In this document: in pieces, positions 50,151 to 62,700 of the stretch
How the letters are laid out: each line of letters begins with the position of its first letter
How positions within the stretch are numbered: position 1 is the first letter of the stretch
Source: Anoplolepis gracilipes
Lineage: Eukaryota; Arthropoda; Insecta; Hymenoptera; Formicidae
Assembly: GCF_047496725.1 (NCBI RefSeq)
Contig: NC_132972.1
Location: 16,096,501 to 16,160,500, forward strand
DNA length: 64,000 nucleotides
Direction of reading: 5' to 3'
Made by a program: the position numbers and the translations under genes
The notes under the pieces: generated by a model
Told to the model about the DNA's origin: nothing
The model's input: the letters and a program-made list of their open reading frames with translations, nothing else
Databases searched by the model: none

Positions 50151-53100
50151 TTTGACAAAAAGTCAAATTTAATCAAACGAAAATTGAAGTTGGCTTAAGG
50201 AGCTCGTATCCGCATGTGAGAACCGATGGCGGAGAACCGTAACGACGTATGCACGTGTAGCGCGGATAGTTCTGCTCGTTAGAGGTCAGGTGGGGGTGAG
50301 TTAGCGGATTAATAACGCCTGGCACGAGCCTAATCAGCTGGTGTAGAGTTCACAGCACGGACGGTTGGTGCTAGGTACCTGGTATCTATCCCGTTCTCTC
50401 TCGCTTCCTCCGACTTGTCTCCTCTCTCTTCCTCCCTCGCGTTCGTGGCAGTCGCGCGGACCCCCACAGAACCGTGCAGACCCCATAACAATATCATATT
50501 CGCCGGTTGCACACCGGGGCGGCCAACCACCCCTGAGTTATTAACCTCTAAGGTTACCACAGCCACCCTCGCAGTGCCGACATAAGCCGCACTTAATTAC
50601 CAGAAAAGCTTAACCACCGCTTCTTAAGCCGCTCTCACACCGAGAGAAGCATGACCGATCTCAAAAATTTCCAAAAGTAACGATAAAAGTTTTTTTTTCC
50701 CTTTTATTATGTCTTCCTTATTAGCTCAATCAAATTATATTATTATATAATTGAAAATATCGAGATTTTTTAGAGGATAACAAAGATAAAGAAAACGAAA
50801 AAGAAACTTTTTTATTAAGAATCTTAGACTTGGCAATATCTTGTACCAGTATAGCCAATAAAGCTTAGAAGTTAATTAATACCCGTGGCGACCAAAAGGT
50901 CACCGCAAGTTTACCTATACAGTAATGACGTTCGATAAAGCTTTGTGAGAAAGGGTCGAAAAGAAAAATGATGATAGGACGTGTGTTTACACAAACACGA
51001 ATTCCATGTACGGGTTTAGCGGGTATAGTGGTAGTATCCTGAGCACGGCGGAGAGGTTCGCAACGTTGTTGAGTGCAATAAAGATACCCGTTTGGTCTGC
51101 AGCAACGTGAAAGTCAGGGCCGGCGAAAACTTTAAATTGGAAAAGTTTCGGCTCTCTCTCGGGCGTCTCCGTCCGATGTTTGACTCGAATAAAGGTGCAG
51201 AATGTTAAAAAATAACCGTGTGCCCGTCCTGACCGCCTGGAGAAATATCCCGGGAAACCCGGATGAAGATTTACGAATTTTTATATTTCGCTCAGACAAT
51301 GTAGTTATCTTATTAGCTTTTTAATTAAAAAGATATCTAATTGGAACGACAATAATTCGAAAACTTGTAAAGATTTTTTTCTTCAACTTGCACTTCTCTT
51401 AATTTTATATGTATAGTCATAAGATTTTATAGTAATAAATTATATTTTAATATATTAAATGTCTCTCTCAAAAATATAATAGAAAATTAATATTTTTAAC
51501 ATGTATTATAATAACAATTTAATGAAAGGATCAAATTAATAATAAAGTATTAATACACTAGTAGACGATACGAAATAGTAGTAAACAAAGAGTGTTATAA
51601 TAAATAATTAAAAAATTGAAATCGATCAATATTTTTCAAACTAATATCAATAATAAAATGTAAATATTTAATTTTATATAAGAAGTAAGAAAAATATTGC
51701 ATCATACGCTTTATTTTAACACGAGTTGGCTGTAATTTATATACGAGTACGTACATATATAGATAAAAATCCTTTGAAGAAATTTGCGTTTCTCAATAGA
51801 GTATCTTGTAAGAAAATCTTTCTTGGAAGCTGTTCTTATATTAAATCATGATAATCGGCATTTATCTCACATTATCTTCTCTCTCCGCTTTAGAAGTACC
51901 GATATTTTCTTCAAACTAGCTATCAAATAATACAATAAATAATCCCGTGGACAAGGCTTGGTTCATTAAAATATTACGGCAAGTTACATGTTTAAAGTTA
52001 TACACACATGATATTCCAAAAATCTTTAGATTTTCTTCTTTATTTACAATATTATTTTTATAACAGTACAACGTAATGTAATAATTTAGAAACATTAAGA
52101 GCAAACTCTCAACGAAGAATATAAATGAGAAAATAAAACGAATAAACTTTGTATCTACCGATACGAGTTGCGTTTCGTAACAGTCTCAGCATACATGTTC
52201 CTGAGCTATCGGTATATCGGGTAGGCGAAAGTAATAATCGTAAGTCATACGTTGAACGATCATAAATATTCGATATTAACGTTGATACGTAGAAATTAAC
52301 ATAGCCGTTCGCATGCTACCGTCTGACCGTGGTATATCCGCTTGCAACGGTAAGGGAAATCGTTTATATCATTTTCTTTGTATCGATCGCGTGACGTGTG
52401 TATGTATGACTTCATGATTCTATAGGGGTTCGCAAATCAATCGTTACATCGCCGATGCAAGTCGGACTTACACCGTGCGTCTGTCGTTTCGTTGTCGAAC
52501 AAGAATGTGACAATTATTTCTTTATCGTTTATTAATAAATACAATTTTTCAAAGATTATTAAATCTATCCATGAGTTTTTTCAGGGCGGTGATTTTAATT
52601 ATCTCAAACATTTATCAGCTCGCTTTATTGCTGCCGCGGCTAAATAAATAGCGTCAGCCAACATTGTTTTTCGCTTTAAACAGTAATTATCTTCCCCGAA
52701 TGCGAATGAAACAATCCTGAAGACGATTTATATTTATAAATGTGTATTTGTATTCGCATTACAAATTTGGAAAATTCTAATAATTTTACGTAATAATTTA
52801 TAAGGGAAAGTGTGTTTGTAATAAATATATTAGCTATATAAAAGAGGAAATTCCTTTTTTTTCTAGTTGATCTTACGCGAATGTAACATCGATACTTAGG
52901 AATAATGCGAGTTTCAAAGATCTCGTCTTTATTGGGAACTTTAACTGCATCGGCAACGCTAAATACGGCTTAATGAGACCGGCTTGATTTTACGATTAAA
53001 AAAGTCTACGCGCGCATGTAACATTACCTATCGATGCAATATTATGAAATCAACGATACGATGATAAACATGTTTTACGTCAGTAGAATTGAAGTTTATG

Positions 53101-55290
53101 AAGGTGATAAATGTCCGTCGCTGATGGTACATGAATTGCAAATAGACAAAGCCGTTAATAAATGCCATTGTATAAATCACTTCTGCGGGAATGGATCCAT
53201 ATATTAAAAATTGTAAGTTTTTCAGAAACTTGGAAGGAAATTAATATAAAATATGTATGACGAATCCTTTTCCATACCATATTTGGTGATGATCGGTAAT
53301 GATGATTTATTTATTTAACGAATCATTAACGAATCAATTAGATGATAATTTATTTATCGCAACAAATTAACTCTTCCCATTAAAGTTGCAAGGTTTCCTA
53401 TCTCTTTGGCTAATAATTAATTTCATATTACGTGATTGTCCGCGAGGGACGAATGATCAATATAAGAACATTTATATTCCTCGTAATCGTGAAGATCGAA
53501 ATCTTTCAATAAATTGCAACGCACATTTCACATAAATTATGGAAATACTTATCGGCGACGCAACGTTTTAAATCAAAGTACATGTGACCGATTAAAATCA
53601 CAATGTACGCGAACGTATAAATCAAAGTAACATCGCGGCTTCTTTGTATGCCATTTTAATAAATTGATCTTTTCACGAGATTCAATAAATAGTTGTTTCT
53701 AAGGTCATCCTCTCTCTGAGAGAGAGATTTTATTTCCGCAGCGGAAGAGATTTAGGTCAGAGATATATTTTTCTGCTGAAAGGAATTTTTGCAATGACAA
53801 TATAATATTTATATATTATACACCGACATTTAAATCAAATATAAATTTTTATGATGTGCGTATTTTGTTATTTATGCGTATGATTATAACTATTATTATT
53901 TAAACGGCCAAAATGCATTTGAAAGCAGATCTAATGCAACGTGTCGTACTGTTTGGATGAGGGTATCGTAAGAGGGAAGTTAGTCCTTAATTTATTCGTC
54001 TACTCTCGTCGTCCAATGGACTGATGCAACGGCAATGCAATTATTATTAGCTTATTATTATATAATTGAACAGACTACAGTTAATGAGGCCTCTTGAGAC
54101 AGCGAGCCGTAGAGTCAGTCGCATTGAAGAATCATCCATTTATTTGTGCCGAAGGTATAATTGACTAGAATTAGTTTGGATTGAAGATTCAGGATGCAAT
54201 CTATAATGCACTCGCGATACATATGTACAGTAGAATATGCTCCTCTTCGCGACGTTGAAAACATTTATAAATATGTATAAAAAATACACACACATTACTT
54301 AACACAACTATACAAATATGTGTACTATAAATTATATATGCTTCTAAATTGTTATCGATTAAACGCAAATTATAGTTTAATCAGATATATACTTGGAAAT
54401 TGTCATACTTTTAATAGCAAAACTGTAATTTAACTCCTTAAGGAAAAAGCAAACATTATAGAGTGTGTATTTCCTCAAGTAGCGCACATTGCGAAGAATG
54501 CACATTAGTTACTAACAAAAGAGCCGCCTGCTGAAACGTTTTTTTACTGGTGCGATAAAAACGGCCAGAGATTCCGTTTCTAAGGCCCAATTACTCGTGT
54601 CATTACACTTCTGGATTCCAGAGACAAGTGCGAGGTAAGAGTTGGCACGACCGATGTTTTTCACGAGGCGAAGCCTCTGCTTATGTAGAAGCGGTTTCAA
54701 ATCTGGTTAGGCTTCAGTCGTGGATTTTGTAATCCATAAATGTCTCTCATATGGCGTGCGGCGCGTGCTCCAGTTCCATTTATGGTGAAAAACTGCAACT
54801 GTCCTTGCAGGTGATGTGTACGCGAGTACGTTGCGAGATAGACGCGAACGTTTCTCTCATATCGATTATAAAAGGCATACATATAGTACGATCTCACTCT
54901 TGTTAGAAATTGTATAAACAATTTTAATCAAGTTTATTTTGTAAAAACATTATCACGCATTCTTCACATATAAAAAGCTTTCTTGAAAATAAAAAAAAAT
55001 GTCTAATATTATATATTAATAATATTTAATATACAATATATATTTGTAAATTTGTATAATTAATATACAATCAATTTCTGTATCTATATTAAACATTACG
55101 GAAATATTTCGAAATAATTATAACGTTGATATTAAAATATGTAAATACAAAATAGAGATATAATTTAATATCCCCCGTGCCTTTGTATATGATACAATCA
55201 TAATTCAATAGAAGACGTGACATATAACATAAAAGAAAAGACCGACGGTGTAGTAATAATGTAAGCCAATCTCAAAAGGCGAAAGTATTT
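50151..55290. other. Mostly AT-rich with islands at 50.15-50.65, 50.9-51.3 and 52.15-52.5 kb
   Basis: In the first island an 18-codon frame starting ATGGCGGAGAAC (50,229, plus; MAENRNDVCTCSADSSAR) ends just before donor-like CAG|GTGGGG and GGG|GTGAGT. A 78-codon minus-strand frame (50,330-50,566) lies in the same island. Neither is recognisable. At about 53,710-53,730 CTCTCTC is followed by its complement GAGAGAG, a small hairpin. The rest is AT-rich, with anonymous frames at 54,512-54,921. Confidence 0.4.
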
Positions 55291-55740
55291 AATTAAGTAT
55301 TTGCGGGTAAGAAAGGGTTAATGAGCATGAAGGTGTAGTAGCGAAGATACACGTACGTTCTTTGGCAGATCCTTCCTCTCGTGTTCCCCGCCCGTGGGAG
55401 AGCGAGAGTCACGTGGGGCGAAATGGGGAAGAAGTTGGGTATATTGCTATTGGAATTGAGGAAGGCGGTGTTATACAAAGCGTCCCGTAAATCCGCGCCA
55501 GGTTCGACATTCGACATTCGACATTCTCTCCGTTTTACTTCTCCCCTTCCAGCCCTTCTCTCTCTCGCTCTTTCCTCCACCTCCGCGGGCACAACAATCC
55601 GCACGGTATACGTTAAAGCATTAAAAATAATAGGTGGCGCACACAGGAACGGGCGATTTCGGCTCCCGAATTTAGGAAGGAAGGTTCTGTCCCGGCCGGT
55701 TCTGGACCCGCTCGAGGAGGCTTAGGAGTCGCGAAATTCC
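55291..55740 (+). other. GC-rich island upstream of a candidate first exon
   Basis: A CpG-rich island with a CACGTG E-box at 55,410-55,415 and a three-unit ACATTCG-type tandem at about 55,505-55,527. Overlapping frames of 103 and 114 codons are open on both strands and carry no motif. If the candidate start exon at 55,741 is real this would be its promoter and 5' leader. No TATA box was found at a suitable distance. Confidence 0.25.
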
Positions 55741-55772
55741 ATGGAATCCTTCATGTTACGAGATCTCCTACG
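55741..55772 (+). other. Candidate first coding exon, possible eh1/TN-type start
   Basis: ATG at 55,741 opens a frame reading MESFMLRDLLR that meets a strong donor CG|GTGAGT at 55,773, and the intron would split the last codon after its second base. An in-frame TAG lies six codons upstream, so this would be the true start if transcribed. SFMLRDLL resembles the short eh1/TN repressor motif near the start of several homeodomain factors (pattern F-x-hydrophobic-x-x-hydrophobic-L). No homeodomain is encoded in the remaining 8.2 kb, so the next exon would lie outside the window. ATG-to-donor pairs of this length arise by chance, so support is modest. Confidence 0.18.
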
Positions 55773-58657
55773 GTGAGTTATTATTTTCGAATCAAACAAT
55801 ATCCGTTTGCGTCGAGCGGCTTCGAATAAAGAAGAAAGGGAATCCAGTCGTCGCATTCGCGTACCTACTCTCCAGAGCCTGTTAAGACTCGAGCATTCGC
55901 CATTTATAAAAGCAAAATGCATTTCATACGAATGTCTGTAAATAATGCTAATCACATTTACATCGCATTCTTATTATTTTCTATCACGATTACGTAATTA
56001 ACACAACGATAATGTAACATTATTTTCAACATAACTAATTAAGGTATGAAAGACATTATGATATCGTATCATGTTAATAATTAACTAAAACTTATTATTA
56101 TACGAAACGTTAGTATAACGTTATTATGTAAAATAAACTAATTGCGCGTACAAGCTCTTTGAAATTGTTGTTCACTTTCAGAAGAAACTCTCTTTTTTTT
56201 TATTATTAAAAGCCATGGATTGAGACTCATGCACGCTATTATTACGTACAAATTACGTTAAAGCAAAGTCGCAAACAATGGGTCGTTTAGAGTCGCGAGA
56301 TATACATAAATCATACTGTTTCTTCGGCTGGCAGAGAGAAGGAAAGTAGGATATATGTATACATATACCGGGAGAGAGGAAAATTATGTAACTGTTCGAA
56401 TGTGTATACTGAAATTTACGATTGTCACTATTAATACTAACGGTGCACTCAGTGAATGTCGCGACATGTGCAAGCATGCAATGCATCATTTTTTCCATTG
56501 CTAGAATAACGGATTAACCTTGGTAATTAATTTATTCAATTATACCTGCATTGTGAGAGCTTTGCTCTCTCGTTTTAGCGACTTATTTTAGCGACTCGAC
56601 GTTATAAAATATATATATTATCCTAGTTTCTATATAAAATTAAATAATTTCTATAAAAGTATTCTTTTCTAATTTCCAGATAAAAGTTATAAAAAAAAGT
56701 TTCAGCTATTTTCCTACAAAGGTATGATTTTTTTTATATTTTATCATTAATTATTATTATTGCCATTATTTAGCTAGAAATAATTTATTCTTTAATTGTC
56801 ATTTTCAAATAACTTGATCGAGCCTTCTTTTATCGCGATTTCAAAGCACAAAGCCGAATTATATACTACTATCGTCTAGGTGGCTAGTAGCCAACAGCTA
56901 ATATGTCATCTCCGGCTGGTCCCCGCTCTGCTCCAACGGTTGGAAAGAGCAACCCTCGGCTGCTTTAGCGACACCGCGCGCGGACGGCGATAGAGCGGGT
57001 GCGGAGACAGCGGGAGGAAGAGAGGCGTAAGAGTGACGGAAAGAGAGAGAAAAAGAGAGAGAAAGAGAGAGAAGGCGACAGAAACGGGAATGGGGAAACC
57101 GGGGGACTGTCGCCGGATCGGCCGGGCGGCGAATCCGGGGATACAAATGGGCAAAACACCGCTCTGTACGGATGCCGCGGAGCCGGTTGCAGGTGGCGCG
57201 ACCGCCGATAAATATGTCAGCCGGCAACACCACGGGCAGCGGCATCGTGGCACACCATGGCACACCGCGCCGTGGCTCGCAGCCTCCGCGGTATCCGCTG
57301 AGAGGTGCCCACGGCATACCACGTCGCGTACCGCACGTCGCACCTCCCAATTCCTCTTCGGCACTTGGTGCCTCCTCTCTCCTCTCTCTCTCCTTGTCAC
57401 GCAGCCTCTCAGTTCTCTCACTTCTAGTCTCTATATTCATTTCTTCCTTTCTTTCTCTCTCTTCCTTTTTTTCTTTTTCTCTATCTACCGCCACTCGTAT
57501 CGACGGATCTCTTTTCCTCGGACGTCGGTTGCCTCTATCTTTCTGCAGCGACTCTGCGGGAGGATCGGTCCCGCGCTTTTATATTGTGCATTTGAATATT
57601 ATGGAAATGTCGACGCTCCTCTCGTGGACGCGCGGAATCGTATTGCCGTGCCTTTCTGCCATCCGACCGACCGGTAGTCCCGCGAGAAGCCGCGGGGAGG
57701 AAAGAGCGCGGAGAAGAGGACCGTTCGCGCGGGGGGACTCGGACTGGGAAGAAAGATAGTCCTCTCCCTCTCTCTCTCTCTTCCAAGCGTTCTCTCCGAC
57801 GAATATATATTGTAGAAGGCATGCGGCTACTATCTGCCGCCGCATCTATCATATCCCCTAATGAGGTCGCGGCACCGGCATCCGGAGAAGAGCGTATTCA
57901 GAAGCGCGTTATTATATGCCACTCAGTGGAGGCCCGTGCCATTTTCGGGTCGTCGGAACTGCCTTCGCTGCCGTGCTGCTCTTTCTAGGGATAGCTACCT
58001 GGCCTATTCGTGCAACAGGTGAAACGCATCTCGGTCTTTTTAGCCGGCAGACGGCACCGGAAAGACATCGCGACGAGATCTAAATGAATTGCGGCCGGAT
58101 CTTTTTTTTCCTGGAAATGTATACTTTTTATCTAAGATGTTCCCGAAATCTAGATTCCCCTAACAAAGGAATTTGAGCTCCATTCATAAATATATATTCC
58201 TTCTAGTCTGTTCATTTATTTCGGACAGTATAATAGTTGATATATCTGATAAAAGATAAATATTGGCTTTTTAAATCCAAGAAATTTTATATTTAAGACA
58301 GCTTCTTTCGCGAAAATACTGATAATATAATTTAGAAAATATAATAATGAATTTTTATATTATCTTAGAAGATAAGAAAATTTAAATACAATGATTAATC
58401 AGTTTATCTCCCATCCAGGAAAGTTAAATTATTTCTCACCAGCTACGTTTCTCGAGGCACAATACCTCGATTCGAGCTATCGATTTTAAACTCGACCACC
58501 GAATTTCGAATTTTGTATGTATTTCCTGAGCAAAACATGATCGAATGAAACAACTCGCACGGATCCATCGCGATCGGTTCATAGCCCTTGGGCCAACAGA
58601 ATAACAGACCATTCAAAAAACCGCGACGAATCGAATAATACGCGAAAGAGAAAAAGA

Positions 58658-58662
<5 letters not shown>
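55773..58662. other. AT-rich stretch, then a large GC-rich island at 56.85-58.1 kb
   Basis: 55.95-56.85 kb is AT-rich without features. The island that follows has 170-215 codon frames open in at least four registers, both strands. Their residues are Arg/Glu or Ser/Leu runs where the GA-rich (57,001-57,080) and CT-rich (57,366-57,485) tracts lie, and Pro/Arg/Ala elsewhere. One segment (ATG at 57,213, reading MSAGNTTGSGIVAHHGTPRR) is the least repeat-like, but it too has an open opposite strand. No domain was recognised. 58.1-58.4 kb is AT-rich. Confidence 0.4.

Positions 58663-58735
<73 letters not shown>
58663..58735. repeat. Longest (AG)n microsatellite in the window
   Basis: About 73 bp of uninterrupted AG after a degenerate GAAA/GAGG lead-in from 58,645. 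A pure polypurine mirror repeat of this length can form triplex (H) DNA and in insects is a potential GAGA-factor binding site. Both roles are inference. Confidence 0.98.
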
Positions 58736-58738
<3 letters not shown>

Positions 58739-58958
58739 TAAAGAGCAAACGAGGTGAGACGCGCTCAGAGTTTGGTGTTGAATTCACGTAGCGCGGCCCC
58801 GACGCTACGAAAACGCGAGGGAGGAACGGTTACATGATCGTTCGGTCTGTTGGTATGGGCCTTTGGTTACCGGTCGGTCCGTTGTTTTCACTCTGTTATG
58901 CAGCAACTGAAGCACCGTTGCACACCGGAGTATGTAGTCGGTTTATACACTAGACATC

Positions 58959-58989
58959 TCCTCCTCCTCCTCCCTTCCCCCCCTCCCCC
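58959..58989 (-). other. C-rich tract (G-quadruplex motif on the minus strand)
   Basis: CTCCTCCTCCTCCC leads into C7 and C5 runs, so the minus strand carries several G-tracts of three or more bases with 1-2 base spacers. Confidence 0.55.
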
Positions 58990-59022
58990 GCGCCATCGCA
59001 CTACTCTCACCGTTCCGTTATA

Positions 59023-59064
59023 TGTCCACACACATACACACACACACACATACACATACATACA
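59023..59064. repeat. (CA)n / (CATA)n microsatellite
   Basis: A CA array of about 18 bp is flanked by CATA interruptions on both sides. Confidence 0.9.
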
Positions 59065-59573
59065 TGCCAATCGAGGATAGGTCCAGCACGAGCGTTGCTG
59101 CACGGTCGTGGCGTTGGAACCAGGTTGGACCTGGCCGGGCCAGCGCGCGATTCGACGTGGAGATGATTGTAGTTGCAAATGGGCAGTTTGCATCAAGAAG
59201 CGGTCTTCCCCCTAGTCGACAGAACATGCACAGGCCAATGCAAACAAAGTTGACCCGAACGTCCCGCTACCGGCGCGGCCCCTACCCCCTTCATCCCTCT
59301 CCTAACCCATCCTGCTCCCCTGGGTCTATAGAACTCGACTCACTAGCCACGGCAAGTACACACACGGGCTAAAGTATACAAATACCCATCTTTGACGTAC
59401 CGGAATCAGCGCGCCCCTCGCCCGTACGGCGTTGCCCGTAGTAATTGTCACTCGGCCATGGACGGCTGGGGACCCTCCCTCCCCTCTCCGCGCTCCAGAG
59501 GAGATTTAACAAAAATTCGATTAAACGCGCGCTCGAATTAGTCGCGCGGTTGACATTGGTATATTCCCTTTGG

Positions 59574-59592
59574 TTTTTTTTTTTTTTTTTTT
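59574..59592. repeat. T19 homopolymer
   Basis: Nineteen T residues followed by further T-rich sequence to about 59,625. Confidence 0.9.
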
Positions 59593-60562
59593 CTTTTGTC
59601 TTTTTTGTTTTGACATTTTTTGTTATTTCGTACTAAGAATTAAACAGAAATGTACAATAAAGTAATTGAAGAGAGAATAGTAGCTCTAAAAAGATATATT
59701 AAATTTTTCAAAGCATCGTACGATCACGAGGGGAAGTCTTAATTTAATTCTCTCTACAATAATTTGCAAATATTCTGCTGATTATATCGAATATTAATTG
59801 TACAAGGCGATATTTATTTAATAGAAAAACACGAGAAAGATAGAGAGAGAGAGAAAGAATGAAAAGGAGAATGCTCTCCGACGAGAACAAAGTCCAACGA
59901 GGCTTCGATATTTATTCGGTAGATCGCGGATAATTCTACTTTGCTCGTCCAATCTGGTTTGGAGAGCATAGGCGATCCCAGTCGAATTGAAGTATATACG
60001 ACGTATAAATAACACGACCGCGGCCCCCGTATATATACCAATGCAACTCCTCTCGGCGAACGAAAATCTCCCCCTCGTCACCCTCTCGCACAGCATCCTT
60101 GGCGGCGAGTGCACGCTCCGCGCTGTCCTAAAGAGAGGGAGGGAGAGAACAAGGCCGGGCGATACAGAGCTTTGGTCAGTTAAACATGCGCATATTGCAT
60201 GAAACTGGTAGTAGGCGACTCCCAGAGATCGACCTCTGTATTAACACCTCCAGCTACGGCGCGACGAAAAGCTGTCCTGTCCTACCTCCCTCCTTGTCCC
60301 GCCCCGCCGTTTCTCCCTTTTACTTTCCCTCTTGGTGGTGCGCCTCTCTGTGTGTCCTATCGAATAGTTAAACCATTATTTTCAGTCCGGACAGCCGGAC
60401 AAAAGGAATCGAGCTGTTTGCGGTTGCTCGTAAACCGTGTATCGCGGCCCCGGCGACTCTCATGACTATGTTATTCGACTCGGACGCGGCTTAAAATTAC
60501 TTCGATGCTTTCGGGAATACCAGTCTAGCGAAAAGGACGTTTATTGGAAAAAAATTTTTTTG

Positions 60563-60588
60563 TTTTTTTTTTTTTTTTTTTTTTTTTT
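60563..60588. repeat. T26 homopolymer
   Basis: Twenty-six consecutive T residues, just after A7T7. It could be an A-tail on the minus strand, but no element body was recognised next to it. Confidence 0.9.
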
Positions 60589-61567
60589 CACAAGACCGTG
60601 ATTATCGAATACACAATTGACAATTTTATATATATTTCATTGAATAAAATCATCGATTATAAATATATCTAAGGAATATAACATCATGTGGAATCATTTT
60701 ATATAAAGTCATTAGGATACAATGCGCTGCGTCGCCAGCAAATGTGCAACCACAATTCTTTTCCCATCGAATTCTTTTCTCGTATCAACGATATAGATCC
60801 TCCGTACATTTAAACGCGGATACTCAGCGAATGTACGCGTACTCGGGCCAACGTACATGTACTCATGCATACCCACGTTAGCTCATACCAATCGCGAGGA
60901 CATGCCGCATCATTACGTCCAGCTAATTAATTGTGATTTATCGATCGTAACATGTCCGATCAGGGGTACATCTAGATAATACAATGCTAAAGCGAGGATG
61001 CTGGTAACATGTTCTTGCATGAACAATTGGAAATTCCATAAAATTTGTTTTGCCATTATATTATTGCAGCGAATAATAAACAATGCGCACTGCTTATTCA
61101 GCTCGCACACTTTTTTATTAAAAATATTATTAATATTTATATATCTAAATTTTTTAATAAATGTAATAAATTTTAATAAAATTTAATAATGCCCTACGCT
61201 TATATGATATTAGAGATTCATTTAAAGATACTGAGAATAGAATCTTCTGATCCCGAAGAAATACAATAAAATGTGCAGGTAGTATTTTCTATAGCTACTT
61301 GAGATAATTTGCAAGAGAGCGTCCCCTCAATAACGGAACACGATTCAGCGTGGAAGGTACCGCGATCCGGAAAGCGACCGGATTTACTTGCGTTCTTTCG
61401 AGTGCAAGCTTTGACAAACGCGACAAATATTATGAGCGATTCACCGATCCGTGAATAAACGGTTTAAAGAACTCTGGGTTTTTAGTGGTCGGGGACGTCT
61501 CCTTGTGCCCCACACTGTCTAGCTCGCGAGTAGAGATCCCGCGTGCTAAAGCTTTGTCATGTGTTCT

Positions 61568-61572
<5 letters not shown>

Positions 61573-61618
<46 letters not shown>
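61573..61618. repeat. (GA)n microsatellite
   Basis: About 46 bp of uninterrupted GA in a GC-richer island. Confidence 0.97.
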
Positions 61619-61620
<2 letters not shown>

Positions 61621-61996
61621 AAGGAACGGGCAACTTGTTGCACGACAAAAATTCATGCCTGACAAAGTTCGACGAATGACGCGCACGAAGATGTCCCGCA
61701 TAATTGTCGTAGCCGCTGTCGCAACGGATCATCCGCAGCTGCCACGGGATAATAAGGACGCTTCTGTGATATTCCGCAAAATAATCCCTGAAACGAGACT
61801 CGGGGTGGGCCCTTGGATATTCGTCGTTTCACGCTTCGTCGTTTCACCTTCAAAGATATAAATTCGGAAAATTCATCTTTGCAGAGAGAAAGAAAAGAAG
61901 AAAGTATCCCTCTAAATGCATAGTTTTCCATACACTTAGTTTAATGTCGTCTTTTATGAATAAATATGTGCACACATTATGTGAGCTTAACCTCCT

Positions 61997-62021
61997 ACCC
62001 CCTCCCCCCTGGCCGGCCCCC
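61997..62021 (-). other. C-rich tract (G-quadruplex motif on the minus strand)
   Basis: Runs of C5, C6 and C5 with a GGCCGG interruption. On the minus strand the long G runs can supply four tracts. The GGCCGGCC core is also palindromic. Confidence 0.45.
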
Positions 62022-62533
62022 ACACTTTTGTTCATTTAAATCCGTCGAGAAATGTTTCATTCTCCTAAAGACTTACTAAAGAGTTTGTATAAAGGGTATC
62101 TTTGTATTCTCTTTGAGTTTTTTCAGCATCCACTTTACTGGAGAGATGCTAGTATAAATATGAGAAATATTTATATTATATGAGAAAAATCCAGAATATA
62201 TTCTGTTTATATTTATCACAATGAATGATCGCCTGTTTTACGCTCGAGATATTAGTCTAACTTCGTGCTTTCGGACGATAGTGTACGTATCCCTCCGACT
62301 TTTCTTTATCCCATTACAATTGTCAGAGCACTGCAGTCAATTCCCATTTTCTGGCGAATCGATATCCCTGATATGGCTCGCCCTCTTTCTTAATACAATC
62401 ATTGTTATTGGCATTAATGGCCCGACTCGAGACTTAATGCGCACACGCCTACGACAATGTATTATCCGAAATAGTAATTTCTATCAAAGACCAAGACAAT
62501 GCACTAGAACGAACCTTGCTATATCGGCGGATG

Positions 62534-62537
62534 TTTT

Positions 62538-62569
<32 letters not shown>

Positions 62570-62570
62570 T
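62534..62570. repeat. T16-C-T20 tract
   Basis: T16 (62,534-62,549), one C, then T20 (62,551-62,570). It ends 130 bp before the foldback element. Confidence 0.93.
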
Positions 62571-62700
62571 AATATATGTATATTAGATCTTAAAAAATCT
62601 GCAAAAATCTGAATTCTTGAAAAATCTCGGCAACGATTTTTTTTTATTGAATTTTTGTCTTGATTGGGCAATTTATTTCTAATATTGTGTAAAAATTTAA

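Larger units (their letters stand above)
58736..60562. other. GC-rich islands, no gene recognised
   Basis: CpG-rich sequence at 58.75-59.56 and 59.85-60.5 kb. Frames of 60-116 codons overlap on both strands and several are repeat-driven (CA array, C tracts). A TATAAATA at 60,004-60,011 and a TCAGT initiator-like word at 60,176-60,180 are too far apart to act together. A T19 run lies at 59,574-59,592. No domain or splice-linked frame could be identified. Confidence 0.4.
60589..62533. other. AT-rich stretch and GC-richer island at 61.3-62.05 kb
   Basis: Contains a GA array and a C-rich tract listed separately. The 121-codon frame at 62,221-62,586 (plus) starts in a good context (CACAATG) and contains two hydrophobic stretches, but ends in a Phe run made by the T tract and lacks family motifs. 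Other frames are repeat-driven. Confidence 0.4.

Noticed and set aside
52426..52441. GGGGTTCGCAAATC as a possible tRNA B box
   Set aside because: No matching A box upstream and no cloverleaf.
56898..57759. Four overlapping frames of 171-214 codons
   Set aside because: They are open in several registers and on both strands because the DNA is GC-rich and lacks T/A-rich stop codons. The Arg/Glu and Ser/Leu runs are microsatellite translations.
60004..60180. TATAAATA at 60,004 and TCAGT at 60,176 as one core promoter
   Set aside because: They are 170 bp apart, far from the roughly 30 bp needed, and no TATA or downstream element fits the TCAGT.
62221..62586. 121-codon frame with two hydrophobic stretches and a segment (IWLALFLN then a basic stretch) faintly like the last helix of a rhodopsin-family receptor
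   Set aside because: The defining NPxxY motif is absent, the frame ends in Phe encoded by a T tract, and no neighbouring exon with other helices was found.
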